A DNA stretch of 64,000 nucleotides from Rhyacophila brunnea (GCA_022495005.1 JAGYXB010001010.1:186001-250000), one strand, 5' to 3'; counted from the stretch's first letter, positions 31,878 through 45,037 are shown. Translations and numbers: made by a program. The notes: a model not told the origin generated them from the sequence alone.

Positions 31878-32160
31878 TATATAATAATGAGATGGGATAC
31901 TTCAACGAAATCACATTTTTATTACTTTTCTTTTTATTTAGACCAACCAAATTTATTGTTGACTTAAAAATAATCTTTTTAACGTTTTTATTTACGTATT
32001 AATTAATCAAATACTTATTTTTAAATGTAAATTATTTTTATTTGTATGTTTAGTATTTTCCGCTAGGTCCTCTAGTTGGCTAAAATATGTTTTTAACGCA
32101 CTTAATGCAAATGCTTGCCACATGATGACGCAATTAAGTCGTCTGAGGAAAGGCTACGAT

Positions 32161-32331
32161 TTAGGCTAGGCCCACACTACGCGTTCCGTCGCGCACCCTC
32201 CGCGACGGAATGCAAATCAACCAGATCAAGACAACCGATCTTCCGCGTAATGTGCCCGATGACGGCAAATTATATGTAATAAGCGTATTGGCGTATTGTA
32301 GTAATTTCCGCGTAGTGTAGCGCTGGCCTAA
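32161..32331. mobile_element. 171 bp miniature inverted-repeat element
   Basis: TTAGGCTAGGCCCACACTACGCG is matched in complement by CGCGTAGTGTAGCGCTGGCCTAA. A GC-rich internal hairpin, TTCCGTCGCG...CGCGACGGAA, lies at 32184-32210. There is no coding sequence. TTA/TAA at the tips would suit a PIF/Harbinger-type element, but they belong to the inverted repeat here, so the superfamily stays open. Confidence 0.75.
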
Positions 32332-34323
32332 GAGTATACAAACAACACTGATTTCGTTGACATGACGATTAAATAATCGACGTCTCAAACCGCGTCGAGA
32401 GGCCCGATCTTAGATTGGTTGAACAGATTAGACAGCTTGGGCCCAATCAGGCTTCGCACCCTAAGTGACTTAGTGTTTCGCAATAAAAAATTATATAAAC
32501 GAATAAAGCTACAAATAATAAGTTTGTTTTTAAAGTATGTAAATATTTTATTATAAAGCATTTTAAATGCATCTTGTACAGTTGAGTTTGTAAAATATAT
32601 TTATGATAAAGATATTCACAACCACTAATCTCGAAAAATACATTCAAATAAAATCATTGACATCATCGATCATGGTAAACAAAACAATACTGTTGGGCGA
32701 ATAAAATAAACTAAGTATTGTCTAACAAGAACTTCTTGTCCACATGTTAAAACTGTGCAAACTGTAAAAACCCCTCCTGTGCAGTTAATCGCACTTCCGT
32801 TTTCAAATGAGGAACGCCCCTATTTTATCATTTCATTTTACACTTCCGTGGTGTACGGATCTATCAATTTACGCAATTTGATGCTTTCATAATAAAATAT
32901 GTCTAAAACGATCAGGAATGATGTAAGAATTATAATTAGTAAATTTTTAGTTTGTTGCGAAGAATAAAAAGACTTGCATCTAACAAGAGAGCCGATACAT
33001 TATTTAAACACGCGTTGCCACCATGGCAGGTACGTCACTGAAAAATCTTATATGTCAGACTACAGAGACTTCCTGTTATCGACGAGATTTTGTTGTCGGA
33101 CAGTATGCTTGCTGTCTTTCAAATTTAGCTGTTAATTGGAATTGATCTCTAAAAAATATATCAATAATTATATTGATTACCTAATTATATAGGTAGTCTA
33201 ATATTTAAAGATGGTGTAGTTTTAAAAATTAGTATTTTAAGTAGGCAGCTAAACTGCACTACTAATTGCCCCCTCTTGAATGCTTTTGGAAGGAAAATAT
33301 TATAATATTCGCGACTATAGGTACTTAAAAACTTCGCTCTCATACTCCAACCAAGCCTAGCACTTGCTAGGATTACTAGGCGTTGTGACCTAGTGACCAC
33401 CATAAAGCGCCACGGATTACGACGTTTGTTGTCTTTAAAGTCAACATAATATCATCTAAATATGTATATAGTGGTTAGTGACGTCCCGTGAAGGTAGTCA
33501 GATCATGCGTTGCATAGAGGTGGTACATTATAAAGGGCGGCGAATGAAAGAACGAATACAAATATTATAAATTTTGAGAAAAGCGGTGGTTTTCCATGAA
33601 GCAGACGACGCGATCGCTTCATTAATTTAAAAGTATTGACATCTTAGTTTAAAAATAATCGAAGCATAAAAACTCTGATAATCTGACTATTATTGTTTTA
33701 TAATACCTCGTTTTCACGTGTATAGATTTACTGTTGACAGTACACATTATTATGGCACCCATCACAAGAAAATGTATTCATGCAAGTTGCAAGATTGCAT
33801 ACATGAATCAAAAAAGTTTGGAAGCTTCTGAATTTTCACAAGCTTGGCAGTTGGGATTTGTTCTATATCTGCATATGCGCAGTATAACGATAGTGATAAA
33901 CTTGCCGGTAAAAAACGAACTACACCGCGCAGACTCATTTTGAAGTTAACCGATTTCCACAACCTGTCAAATAGTACTATAAAATGACAATGTCGCATCT
34001 CGCTTACTCGTAAAGAATAAGATTGATAAGACAGTCAGCACTTTTCCATGTAAACAGTTATTATCGCGATAGTTTAAAATACACACTATTGCTGCATGTA
34101 AATCCATCACGTGTACAAGCGCTATAATACTAACTGTAATACAAGTAATATAGTATTTTAAGGCCGACTTATTCCAAAATTTTTGCAGGGGTGCCTTAAA
34201 TCTGTCAGTGTCACAGATCTTCGCCTACATACTGTTTGAGAGTAAGTTTCGTAGAAATGCTACAATTCTTATTAGGTGATGTGCATGTCAATTTAAAGAT
34301 TGTGGTATATTTGCCTGTTTAAG
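32332..34323. other. No recognised gene
   Basis: Open frames of 65-78 codons at 32447-32647, 33185-33403 and 33762-33998 (all minus) and 33734-33943 (plus) carry no motif. At 33016-33035 GCCACCATGGCAGGTACGT places a strong start context seven bases before a consensus donor, possibly by chance. Confidence 0.35.
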
Positions 34324-34602
34324 ATGGCCAAAAGTAAATAATATTATAATAACTGGGTAGTATCTAATGAATTTGTAGACAATTTAAAACTAAACATAAA
34401 AGGCGACGGTATTCTAAGTCTCTTTAAGGGTGGCACTTTGCCTAAGGATGTCGCTGTGAGTGATATACTTGTAAATAACTTAGTGTCCAATAACTTAATC
34501 TATAGTAGTTGCAGAGCTGCATTCTGTTCAAATGCCGGTTATTCAACGCATGCGATTCAGTATAGTTTAGACGTGGCATTTCACCAAAATTTAAGGGTTT
34601 AG
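34324..34602 (+). pseudogene. 93-codon reading frame with one early stop, family unknown
   Basis: ATG at 34324 opens MAKSK. TAA at 34339-34341 interrupts, and the same frame then stays open for 86 codons to TAG at 34600-34602. The residues (for example NEFVDNLKLNIKGDGILS, LFKGGTLPKDVAVSDILV, SSCRAAFCSNAGYSTHAI) look protein-like in composition, unlike the isoleucine/lysine/tyrosine runs of random frames nearby. I recognise no family. No further ATG lies in the frame. It may be a broken transposon gene, an exon fragment or chance. Confidence 0.25.
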
Positions 34603-35890
34603 ATTTTTAAGTATTAATACCAGTCTCTGGTACTGTCAAATTGTAAGATTACAGGCCGCTGTCACTAACGGAATCAGCATTCTACGGAGCTTCGGGATCA
34701 CTTTTGCCCGCTACTAGAAAACCTGGACTATTTTAATCCAAGATGGCTAACGGAAGTTTATGGGATCTGAAGTAGCGGGTATTGACATATGCCAAAAATT
34801 CCATTACAAAATATGTGGTCTTATTTTGTATAGAATCGTTCATATTATAGTTTGGTAAAATTCTACTGGCAGTATGTAAAAGTATATTCTATTGTATAAA
34901 AATACCATCCGCGTAGTTCTTGAATTAACGTGTCATGTTAAGAGACGATTCACGTCACTAGGGTATATAAACCTGCACCAAATTCTGTCCAATAGTGCAA
35001 CATACCTGCGCTCTAGAGTGATCTACGTGTTTGGTATGATGGCCTGATATAGCAAGAAGTGCGTAATTTGGCGCGACTTTGTATTTTTTTCTGAAGGGTG
35101 GCATCGTAGCCTAAGTATTAATATATAGCAGTAGAATGAAATATTGCTAAGTGTCTCCGAGAGAACCATTTGCACTTAGCAAATAAAAGTTTTAAAATAC
35201 GACTTTCGCCCCGGCGCAAGACGTAGGTATTTTATTAAACCGAAACGCAAACTACAAAAACGTTTCAAGTATGCTGCATTGCAAAGAGCCTGGCTTAGTA
35301 CAGGAAGCCATTTGTTTGTCTCGTTACTCGAGATTGCAGGACATTAAATTGTCCGCAAGCCTTCGCGCTCTCCATGCACAGAATTAACTGCGCCTTCACC
35401 CGGATATGTATGATGGTAGGCTGCTCAAAAAGGTTCTGTTACTGTATAACAATCTCATAAAGGAAGCCATCACTTTCGTTTAAGTCATAAAACTTCCAAG
35501 TGTCTGTGTAAAAACATATTAAATTTTCTTTTATTCCGACACGTACTTTCACGCTGAAAGCTCACATGAAAAATATTACTTACTTACTTACTTACTTACT
35601 GTAAGATAAAGCACTACTGTCATTTTATTTCTACTGTGTAAAACTTTGGTTTGAACTTGTATATCGTCGTTGGGTTATTAAAATTGAAATTTTACAGGAG
35701 ATACAAAAGCTGCTCTATATATAGCACAAATATGAAGGTAAACATTGTTTTAAATATGTGAGTGTTTTATGCTTGATTATTTAAATCAAAAATAATAAAG
35801 TACTAGTCTTCATCGAGTGTTTGTAAATATTATTACCTAAATTGGAAGAATTATGGCTTTATTAAAATAAGAGACATTATCAAAATTAAG
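34603..35890. other. No gene recognised; (CTTA)n microsatellite at 35577-35600
   Basis: Six CTTA units are the only tandem structure. The sequence at 34640-35450 is GC-elevated in places without an open frame of note. Confidence 0.5.
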
Positions 35891-35894
35891 ATAT

Positions 35895-36270
35895 CTATCG
35901 AACATGCATAATAATTTTGAAAACACTTACAAATACAAAAACCGATTTCTAATAGTAACTCAATTTGAAAAGTGCTTCAGAGATTATTGTAAGAGCCACT
36001 AGTTAAAATTTGTTCTAATTAGTATGACAGCATTTGTTGCAATTAGTTAGGATGCCTATAGCATTGTAGTCGATGTGCGTAAGCGCAAAACCCGAGAGAC
36101 GCAGGTTTGATTCCTGCTGGGTGTCGTATTATGGTATTTTTTTTTTACATAGGATTTTTTGTATTGATTATATTATATTTTCTCAGAAGTGTTTTCAAAA
36201 ATTATGTATGTTTATTAACAATACATTCTCAAATATTTTGAATTATTCTTTGAATAAAAAAAATAGTTAA
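35895..36270. mobile_element. Element with inverted ends around a tRNA-like segment, copy 2
   Basis: GAACATGCATAATAATTTTGAAAACACTT at the left is the complement of AAGTGTTTTCAAAAATTATGTATGTTT at 36188-36214. GTTGCAATTAGTTAGGA at 36036 marks the leader. The tRNA-like part (36059-36127) includes GTCGATGTGCGTAAGC and GCAGGTTTGATTCCTGCTGG, which pairs as a good T-arm. The tail ends GAATTATTCTTTGAATAAAAAAAATAGTT. Compare 12066-12327. Confidence 0.6.
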
Positions 36271-37560
36271 AGATATCTATAATTAAAAGTTTGGTGATAG
36301 GTTTATAGATTATTGAGAATTAAAAAAAAACTATGTATTGTAATTAAACGAAACATAAAAACTGTTTTGAAAAAATTATCACATTGGAGATTTCACCAGT
36401 TTGACGATGTTGTAAAAAATATTTTACTAGAATTAAAGACACTTTATCAATTATAAATGGAAGGGAAGAATAATGAAAGATTATTAGGTCTAGTAATGCA
36501 TTGTATCACACTATTTTCTATAACACCCGTTTGCTAGACCTGCGATGAACTGATTATATCAGTACTATAGACATACAATATATAACAACACATTTTATAT
36601 CATTATTTAGAATAATAATTATTCCGACGAATTATACAAATATCAAAATAAACTGCCATCTTATTTACATGTCCACATTTGAATTTTGACAATGAATAGA
36701 TATTTTTTTGTCTTTCGCTACCAGTTCAAATGCACAATTAATTGTTTCTCAATCACTGTCAAGTGTCAATTTAAATAATATGAGAAGACCTCTAGAGTCT
36801 AGGTCATTGATTTACCATATAAAATAAGTTGTTAGCGACATTAGCATTTTTATATACATAGTTTGTGACATCTTGTAAAGTAATCAAAGCTAGTCATTGG
36901 TCAACCTATTATTTTTAGATGGTATGCAGTTTATTAGTATATACCTAGTGGTTATATTAATATGGCTCAGTCAAGTCAAAACTAAAAGTAAACTTTGTGA
37001 GAATATGAAAATAAAATACAAAATTGAAAAATATATCGTACACACATTTTTAATAAATTTCCAAAATATGGAAAAAATGACTAGAATGTTTTAAATCCAC
37101 ACGTTTTTACAATCATTACTACACAGATGTTCAATAATATAAGGACAATCTTTTGCAAAAATAATGCGAATTTAAAACTTAGACGAAGGCAATAAAATTA
37201 TTATTAACACTAATAATTACCACCTCTATTATTTTATGACATAAAAATATGAATTTTTAATATAAATACTATAATAAACCATCTGGCAGTATTTGAAATA
37301 TGGTTGCATAAAAATTTTATGTATTCCATGGACAGATAATGTGGCGACACTCGCTCAAGTCACCCTTCTGACAGTATCTCTATCATTGTTAAGGTGAATA
37401 CTCCACGCTAGGTGCCTCTAGTAGGTGGAGTATTTACTTTAGAACGTGCAGTTTTATATAACCAATATATTTATTTGTTTCGAGTATCCGAATAAATGTA
37501 ATTATCACATCAATATACTTATTATGTATTAATCAAATCAGAATCATTTTTATAACTGTG
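36271..37560. other. AT-rich stretch with a hairpin at 37394-37437
   Basis: GTGAATACTCCAC and GTGGAGTATTTAC flank an 18-base loop, with twelve of thirteen bases paired. Otherwise AT-rich with no motif. Confidence 0.5.
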
Positions 37561-37607
37561 ACGGAATTCGTAGTACAGTGTGTAAAGCACTGGCTTTCTA
37601 CATACAT
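37561..37607 (+). repeat. SINE family 1 head fragment
   Basis: GAATTCGTAGTACAGTGTGTAAAGCACTGGC matches the A-box half of the reverse copy at 37791-37918. The rest of the SINE is absent. Confidence 0.45.
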
Positions 37608-37790
37608 AATATTTACTTTTATAATGCTTCGCGATGTACTGTTTAGTAAATCAAACATTTTAGAATCCGTAATGGAGATTTAAATACTGTATCTGATAAA
37701 AAATACTTGTTTTTTAACATTACAACAAGCCATGAAACCCAATGACAATATTGTAAGTTAAATAGTAGTATATTAAGTAATCAATATAAG

Positions 37791-37918
37791 AAAAATAATC
37801 ACAACCACCTAGGCTTTGAGAAAATCGCATAACTATATTGTGAACTCATCAAGAATCGAACTCAGCGCCCTCGGATAAATGACCAGCGCTTTATGTACTG
37901 AACTACGAGGGCTGCCCT
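37791..37918 (-). mobile_element. tRNA-derived SINE, family 1, reverse copy
   Basis: On the minus strand GCAGCCCTCGTAGTTCAGTA, ATAAAGCGCTGG, GAGTTCGATTCTTGATGAG and TTTTCTCAAAGCCTAGGTGG follow the SINE at 24281. The B box is GAGTTCGATTC. The tail beyond TTGTGATTATTTTT is lost. Confidence 0.75.
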
Positions 37919-40900
37919 ATCCCATGTGAGGTTATATTGGGTTAAACAAATAAATAACAAGTATCCATAATTTAAAAAAAACTGTTCAAGTGACATCCAC
38001 TGAAACCAAGAAGCAAGAATTTTAATTTACCCTGAATTATAGGTTGGTTACTTTTATCATAATATGTCACAATTTTATTATTATGAAGGTGTCAAAACTA
38101 TTTTATATTCCACTATTGCCTACAATTAGAAGATAACTATACCCAATAAAAAATAAAAAAACTCGCACTTCTGAACCAACCGTTCACCTAATATTTATTA
38201 CAAGTGCAAAATTTTTGGGATTTTATAATCTACTATAAAAAAGTTGTGCATTTATTAGTCTAGTATTTTAAGTTATAACTGAACAATCAAATAAATGAGA
38301 GATACTCCAATTTTATTATTTTATAATGATTATTTACGTTATCTAAAAAAACAGTACAGAGAGTTGAAAGCAACGCAAATCCATGCTATAGTCAATATAG
38401 TGTAGGTACTAATAATATGCGAAAATAATTTGTTTGCAAACTAATTTTAAACATACGTGTAAATAGTATTATTCCATTGCATTAATAGAATTAAACATTA
38501 CTCAAAACAATTTTAACGAGCGCACTTGCGCGCATTCGAAAAAAGCACATTAAATATCTCCGCGAAAAATCTAAATTACGACGGCCATAATGTATAATTG
38601 CCCCGTTAAAATACTCTCAGAATTATGTTCCACAGTGCCTTGAAATATGTTCCTAGTTTCATTGGTACATTTTATGTTCCGCGTAGGCTAAAGTCAGACG
38701 TAGCGGCGCCGTCTCCCAACGTCTACGGGTCTACGCGGGTCTACGGCGTAGAGGGCGCCCACTCCACGCCGTGGAGGTTGAAAGTATGGAAAAGAGGCGC
38801 CTTGCCAAATGTGTTTCGGGGAAAGCAGTACAAATTAAAAGCGTCTCTCGCAGCCACTTAGGAATTTCTGCGCAACTCTCGTTGATCAAGTGCTACCGAT
38901 ATCTCGAAACTCGGTATCCAGTTGGATAGCTACTTTTCGCCTCAACGAGAAAATTTCAGTGATATATTTCACAATTTGAAATAGATTATAAGATATTTTA
39001 TGAAATCTTATTCTTAATATACATTCTATTCAACATTTTAAAATATTAAAACGAAGGGTTTTCGTGATGGGGTTGGTAATATTTCATAACATTATCTATA
39101 CGTAGTTTAAGGAAGATGATGATGATAATGAAGTGTGGAGAAAGGGTCGTGGTTGCTTAGATGTTTCGAGGTGAGAGTTTATTTATCGATATAAGAATAA
39201 ATAAATACAATGATAAAGATGACAGAGGTACAGATGTACTAATGAGATGACTATATTAATGAAGTAACTGGCGATGTACCGAAATGTTAATATAATCGAG
39301 AAGGATGGACTGAACTCGAGAGGAATGACGATTGACTGTGTCTAGTGACCGGACCCGAGATGAGTAGTGAGCTGACTGATGGATCCTAGCTGAGTGATGA
39401 GTTATGGATTGTCCTTGTTATTTATACAAATGCAGTCCATATATTCCAAGAGACATTGTCGCAGTTGAACAAATCATAATATACACTTTTGATCTAGGTT
39501 ATGATTGAGGAAATGCTGACAATCGCTTCTACTATTTTGTTTTGTTTTGACAACAAAACATACATATTAAATTGTGTCACCCTTGTAATGCTCAGTGGTA
39601 TGATTGCTAGTAGTATAAAAACTGCATTAAAGGTTGAAACCAAATATTATTATCATGGAATAGTAGAATAATACTAATAGTGAGTTTTATAGATCGCTAG
39701 CCATGGTAGTAATAATACAAATAACTTTATACTTCGGTATTTTTATATTAAAATAATATCTATATATATATTATATATATATATATCATCTGTTTCATCC
39801 GCTCATTCATGGGGGATCTTGGCCACCCTCAAGTCAATCAATAAACTTATCTAGTCAATGAAAATTTGAAAACTAATATGTTAATTTGATAGATGTACGA
39901 TATGAATCTGCGACCACGGCTTGAGAAGGTTACATTTTACCACTTGTCCATGTCAGGTTTCGTAAAATTTATTATATTTAGAATAATAAAATAAAAATCT
40001 TATCGTAATATCTATGATATTAAAAGTATTTATTTTTACTACATTTTAGTAATTAAAACAATGACTTATAATAATAACATAACTTGTCCCATTTGATAAT
40101 TATTAATTAAGACAAGTTTTTAGAGTAAAACTAATTGTAGTAATAAATATTATTAACTAAGTTTCTTGTAGGTATTAAAAGTAGTGATATATTGTGTATA
40201 ATTTAACGCTTACCGTTAATGCTTTAGCTCCAGAGATAGAATATCAATTGATGCTGCGTTTAAATTTTCAATCCAAAAATAAGCACATTCGTTCGCATTT
40301 TTACAAACAATAAAAGCTCCGAGATAAAACTTTGGCATAATGTGCATCCATACAATCTATCATCACTTAAGTGACAGTGGAATAACGTACAAAGCACACA
40401 GGGCCTTAAACTTTTCGACGGCGTTAAAAAGCCGCTGTAAAATGAATACCGAATGAGTTAAATTTGAAGCGCACGCGAGGACAGTTGCAATTCAAGAAAG
40501 TTACAATATATCTCTATTTTATTTACGTGGAAACTTTAATTTAATCGTTCTTCATTTGGCCAGGATCATACATAAAGTGAATGCCAGATTTTAATATGTA
40601 CAACAGTAATGTGTATAAAAACACACAGTAGACATTAATAAACCTTCTCAATATGTTTGTATAACACTTAAAATATCACGATTTGTTAATTGTACAACTG
40701 AAACAATAATTCACAAATATTTACGTCGTGTTGATTATAAAGTAATTAATAGTCGTTAGAGGATTGCTGATGATCTATAATCCAGCTCAAATTTCTGTAT
40801 AATCTATAAATTTTAGTTCCTCCGGTGGATGAAAAAGTTGGGATACTCATATCGTGAGGTTACTGCCAAAAGTTGGTAAGTATCGAAATCACGTTATGGA

Positions 40901-41717
40901 GTAATTGAAATTTGAAGCATAACAATGGCATAAACAAATTGTTACTTACTTAAAGACTTAAAAACTTACTCTAAATTCTTCATATTTGACATAGCGATCA
41001 AAAATCAGAGAATTCGGCTGAAAGTTAAAAAGAATAATATTGTTAAAAATAATAAGAATCGTATATCAACAAATAAAGACAATCAGTGGCTAGTTGAAAA
41101 GATGAAAATTAGTTTTCTAGAGACTTCAAATAACGCAATGTTTGACTGTTCTAATGTAATAATTCACATTAAAAAAATAATAACGTGATGAAAACGAATT
41201 AACATGTAATCCAGTTACAAAAGCTTAACAGATTAAAATAAATAACATTTTTCCCCCAAAGCGTTGTCATCATTATTCAACTTTTCAAAATTGATTTATA
41301 CCCCTTTATGCACGTAAGCATGGTTTTACGTATGCCTTGCAAGGCTGTGGCCGTCGCGACGCTAAGTGTGAGCGTCCACTGTCGTCTTTTTTTACAAATA
41401 CAAAAAAAATGTGAAGATGCTTTATCTTATTTTTTATCAAGTATTTTAAAACGAAAATGAATAAATTATTATCTATTAGAGATTATTTTGAAGTATTACA
41501 GTTACGTGGAATTTTAAATATTAAAAATCTAGAAAGTGGTCATTGCGCGTGTAAAACTCACATTCATCAAATTTTCATTGCGATTATGGTATATTCGGAC
41601 GTGTTTAAATGCACTTTGACATAGTTAATTATTGACATTATTTTAAATAGTACCTAATTCATGGTGTAGTGATAAACAAATTGTACGTACGTTTTATATG
41701 TAGCGATTTGAAACAGC
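37919..41717. other. Long region without recognised genes
   Basis: Notable only are the GC-rich block at 38690-38790 (TCTACGGG and TCTACGCGGG and TCTACGGCG in direct series, then CTCCACGCCGTGGAG as a hairpin), a moderately complex stretch at 39100-39640 without open frames, a (TA)n run at 39758-39786, and mild GC elevation at 40370-40500. The 78-codon frame at 38625-38861 has no motif. Confidence 0.4.
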
Positions 41718-41782
41718 TTGGCTCGTGGTGCAGTTCTCACTGCGACTTTAGCTATTAGGCGCCACGGTTGGTTCAAAACAAA
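41718..41782 (+). repeat. SINE family 1 fragment
   Basis: GGCTCGTGGTGCAGTTCTCA and AGGCGCCACGGTTGGTTC recall the head of the SINE at 16052, with a degenerate B box. Confidence 0.35.
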
Positions 41783-42534
41783 GCCAAAACGGGGCCGGAA
41801 CTTTCAAACGAGCGACCTATAATAGCTGCAAACGAACCCAATATCTACATGCTACAGAAAATCAAGTTGTTATGAACCAACATGCTATAATTATGTCCTG
41901 CAGAGTCATACCGCAGTATATTACAAAGTTTACGATGCACAATTGTAGGTTTCTTTTAAATTAATAGAAACTTAACATTTTAATATTGTGACATTGTAGT
42001 TTTATTCTTATTTTACTTGAATTATTAAAATAACCTTTGAAATAGGCCTATTTCATAATATATATTTTTATATGATAGTATTATTAGAGAGTATTGCACT
42101 GATAAAGCATTAATAAAGGTATATTATTACTTCGACATTGCAGTTTTTAAAGCTTTTTAAAAATGCGAATAATCTTCTACAACTATTACCAATATTTAAA
42201 ATATGGTTGGGTTTAAATTAATTATCTATCTACTATCATACTAAATATGGGATAGTATCAATGACATATTAAATGGACAACTCACTTCATACCCGGCGCG
42301 CACGAGAAATTGTGCATGAAAGTCATTCACAGATGTATAGGTAGATGTCACGTGACCATATGACGTATCCGTTTCCATTATGCGATACAAGCTTCGAGAA
42401 TTTATAGTAATATAACCTTTATTGTAATGGCGTATTAGTGTCATGACTCATTGCGTTAGAAACAGATTCTCGGTTACTTACGACTTCTCGGAGATTAGAC
42501 GCAAGTGAGCCCAGCACATCACAGGCGACTGTCC
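41783..42534. other. Nothing recognised
   Basis: The minus frame of 67 codons (42241-42444) lies next to the THAP-like remnant but shows no motif I know. Confidence 0.35.
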
Positions 42535-42689
42535 AATGGTTTCTGTCATTCAATTGCATTGAATAAACATTCATCAATATCTTAAAATGGCATTTTATAA
42601 ATAATACTAACACATGAAAAGTGATATCCCATCTTTCTTGGAGTGTTTAGTAGATTTTTTTTACAATTTTTAACTAGGCACATTGGCAT
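42535..42689 (-). pseudogene. Possible THAP-type zinc-finger remnant
   Basis: The minus strand from 42689 reads MPMCLVKNCKKN, with two cysteines spaced as in the start of a THAP domain (initial Met-Pro, C-x4-C). After a frameshift near 42625 comes DITFHV, the position of the usual FHxFP. Further on is NDRNHWTVAC, resembling the R-x2-W helix. The C-terminal Cys-x2-His pair and the AVPTIF-type end are not seen. THAP domains occur in P-element transposases and in host proteins. This looks like a decayed fragment of one or the other. Confidence 0.3.
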
Positions 42690-42929
42690 TTTGTAACACA
42701 ATAATAATGGTGGAGTCGAAACCTGACAGTCAGAAATTTTGTATGGGCAGACCCAGTGGTGTCGCCAGACTGCTTGCAAGCAGAATGTTCATTTGAGCGT
42801 AGGATACCGATATTAAAATATGAATTTCGCCATCCGGCAGACCCGACACAAAGTGAGTGTCATTTTATTTTCTAGATGCTTCGTCCATATTAATGTCATT
42901 GGATAGTATCATCAGATTTAGAGACATCA

Positions 42930-43237
42930 GTGGGTCTATTCTATACCTATCGACCGCTAGAGTGATAAAGTGATAAATATTATCAAACTTAGGGTAGGTT
43001 TGTATCAAAATATTAGCACTTATTGTAACAATTATATGAAGTTAGTTTTTACTGTTGCAATAAGTGCTATATTTTAACAGCACCTATCTTACTGCTGTTA
43101 AAATAAAGCACTTATTGTAACAATAAAAACCAACTTCGTGTAATTGTTACAATAAGTGGTAATATTTTGATACAAACCTACCCTAAGTTTGATACTATTT
43201 ATCACTTTAGCGTTCGATAAGTATAGAATAGACCCAC
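42930..43237. mobile_element. 308 bp palindromic element, family P
   Basis: GTGGGTCTATTCTATAC at the left is repeated in complement as GTATAGAATAGACCCAC at the right, and the arms pair over almost their whole length (GGGTAGGTTTGTATCAAAAT, TTAGCACTTATTGTAACAAT). The related element at 46320-46626 shares the inner arm words. No coding sequence is present. Flanking duplications are not clear. Confidence 0.8.
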
Positions 43238-43256
43238 AGGAGTCCTAAACTGGAAA

Positions 43257-43316
43257 GAATTTAACAACCAAAATTAGACATGCTTTAGCACATGTCTAAT
43301 TTTGATTGTTAAATTC
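43257..43316. repeat. 60 bp hairpin
   Basis: GAATTTAACAACCAAAATTA and GACATG on the left pair with CATGTC and TAATTTTGATTGTTAAATTC on the right around a loop of about eight bases, with one mismatch. It starts 19 bases after the palindromic element and may be a separate small insertion. Confidence 0.75.
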
Positions 43317-45037
43317 AGCCATTGTCATTACCAGGACCAAATTCAGTCATTACCAGGAAAAAGTAAAATAATATCTTCATTTATTTGTATGAAATTAATA
43401 TTAACAATTAATAATTTTATTTATTCACACATTTGCAGGCATATCATATAAATATAAGCAGATAAAGATGAGGTATTCAAGTAATTCGTATAGGACCAAG
43501 CTATGGTTTGGTTGAGTTAAGGCTTAATTATTTTTTTAAAAAATCATCTTCAATTTGTATTATTAATTAAATGAAAACAAATAGTTATGACTGACAAAGT
43601 GTGCATTATCTGCGTTGGATCTTCACAGTCTATCTCCACTATTATGATTTGGTCTAAGCATTATTTAATTACATTTTTAAAACTAACTAATACCATCTAC
43701 AATTTGATATTCTTAGTTCAATAATAACAAATAAGTGTGAATGACAAAGTATAGTAGTGTGCACTGCTTATGTCGGATCTCAGCAGTCTACCTCCACCAG
43801 TGGCGAATGGTGACTTTTGGAAAGAGGTAGGCTGTGGAGATCTGATAAAAAGAACACACTTGTCAGGTATACTTACGAGAAATAAGTAGATAATACGATA
43901 TTACTACTAATGAATAGGTACACACTAAATAATGACAACGACACACTAATTTTATAAAACTTCGAAAACTCACTGACGACATAAAATTAAGCAATCAGTT
44001 TAAATTACGTTTTTTTTTCAAAACATTTATACATATCAGAAATCATTAGATAAAAGTTCTTTTTATTTTTAAAAACAGTCTATATTTATTAATATTCGAT
44101 TAAACACCATAGAATTTATTTTTTGGTTTTAGGCTCTACGATTGGAGCTTACCTTAGCTCATACAATTCGATAAACTGGGCGTGGTTACGTGAAGGAAAG
44201 TCCATATGAAAAAAAATGAGAATTATTTGAAACATAATCCGACCTTTATATACGTCAAGACAGATGGCGCGCTATGGTATATTTTTTAAAACCTTTGCAG
44301 ATTGTCTGTGTAATACATTCCTACACATATGGCATCTCTCTTTGGCAAAATAAATTATTTTATAGAATATAATATAATCAAGTGCATATATAAATAAGTC
44401 AATATGCAATTAAAGAATATTTTTCTTAAGAATGTAGGCTTCAAATAATCGCCTAGCATGGAGTCTTCGCTACTGACATCCACTCTTCACCACTGCAACA
44501 TACCCTATCGTCACATGTCTATTGAAGCCACATATTTCGGTAAATTTATGATAACAATCATCGCATTATTTCTCCCAGTAAACAATCCATAGGCTGGCAC
44601 GTTTCAGCTGCATTCAACGTGTGACACTATGTAATACCTGCAAAAATAGTATCCGGAGTGCATACAAAGCAGAAGCGTATAGGACACCCGCCCGCCGGCA
44701 TTAACAAGCCTCTGATAATTACAGTTCAGCCTGTTTTCACCCTGCCAGTGACGAATTCAGGAATGGCTGATTAGTTTTCATATTTTTCTAGATAATAACA
44801 TTAACCAAACTATTTTTTTATCATTTAAGTCATTTATATTTCAAGTTATACACATTTATATTTTTATAAAAAATGAATTAGCCAAAAGTCTCTTAGGCGA
44901 AGCATAGAAAACGTAATAATATTTTTTTTATAATTAATATTACCATTAAATATTTGTAATACAAAGATGGGGTCCTATGACAAATTCACATTTTATAACA
45001 TTTTTTTATAATAATCGTAAGTTTATCTTTGACTTAA
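43317..45037. other. No gene; a short repeated pair at 43592-43639 and 43742-43798
   Basis: TGACAAAGTGTGCATTATCT, GGATCTTCACAGTCTATCTCCAC and the second, longer version with GTGTGCACTGCTTATGTCGG share order and orientation. The complement of GGATCTCAGCAGTCTACCTC recurs at 43827-43848 (GAGGTAGGCTGTGGAGATC), making the second copy palindromic. A GC-elevated patch at 44440-44760 has no open frame. Confidence 0.45.

Noticed and set aside
39100..39640. LTR of a retrotransposon
   Set aside because: No paired LTR, primer-binding site or gag/pol remnant was found nearby.
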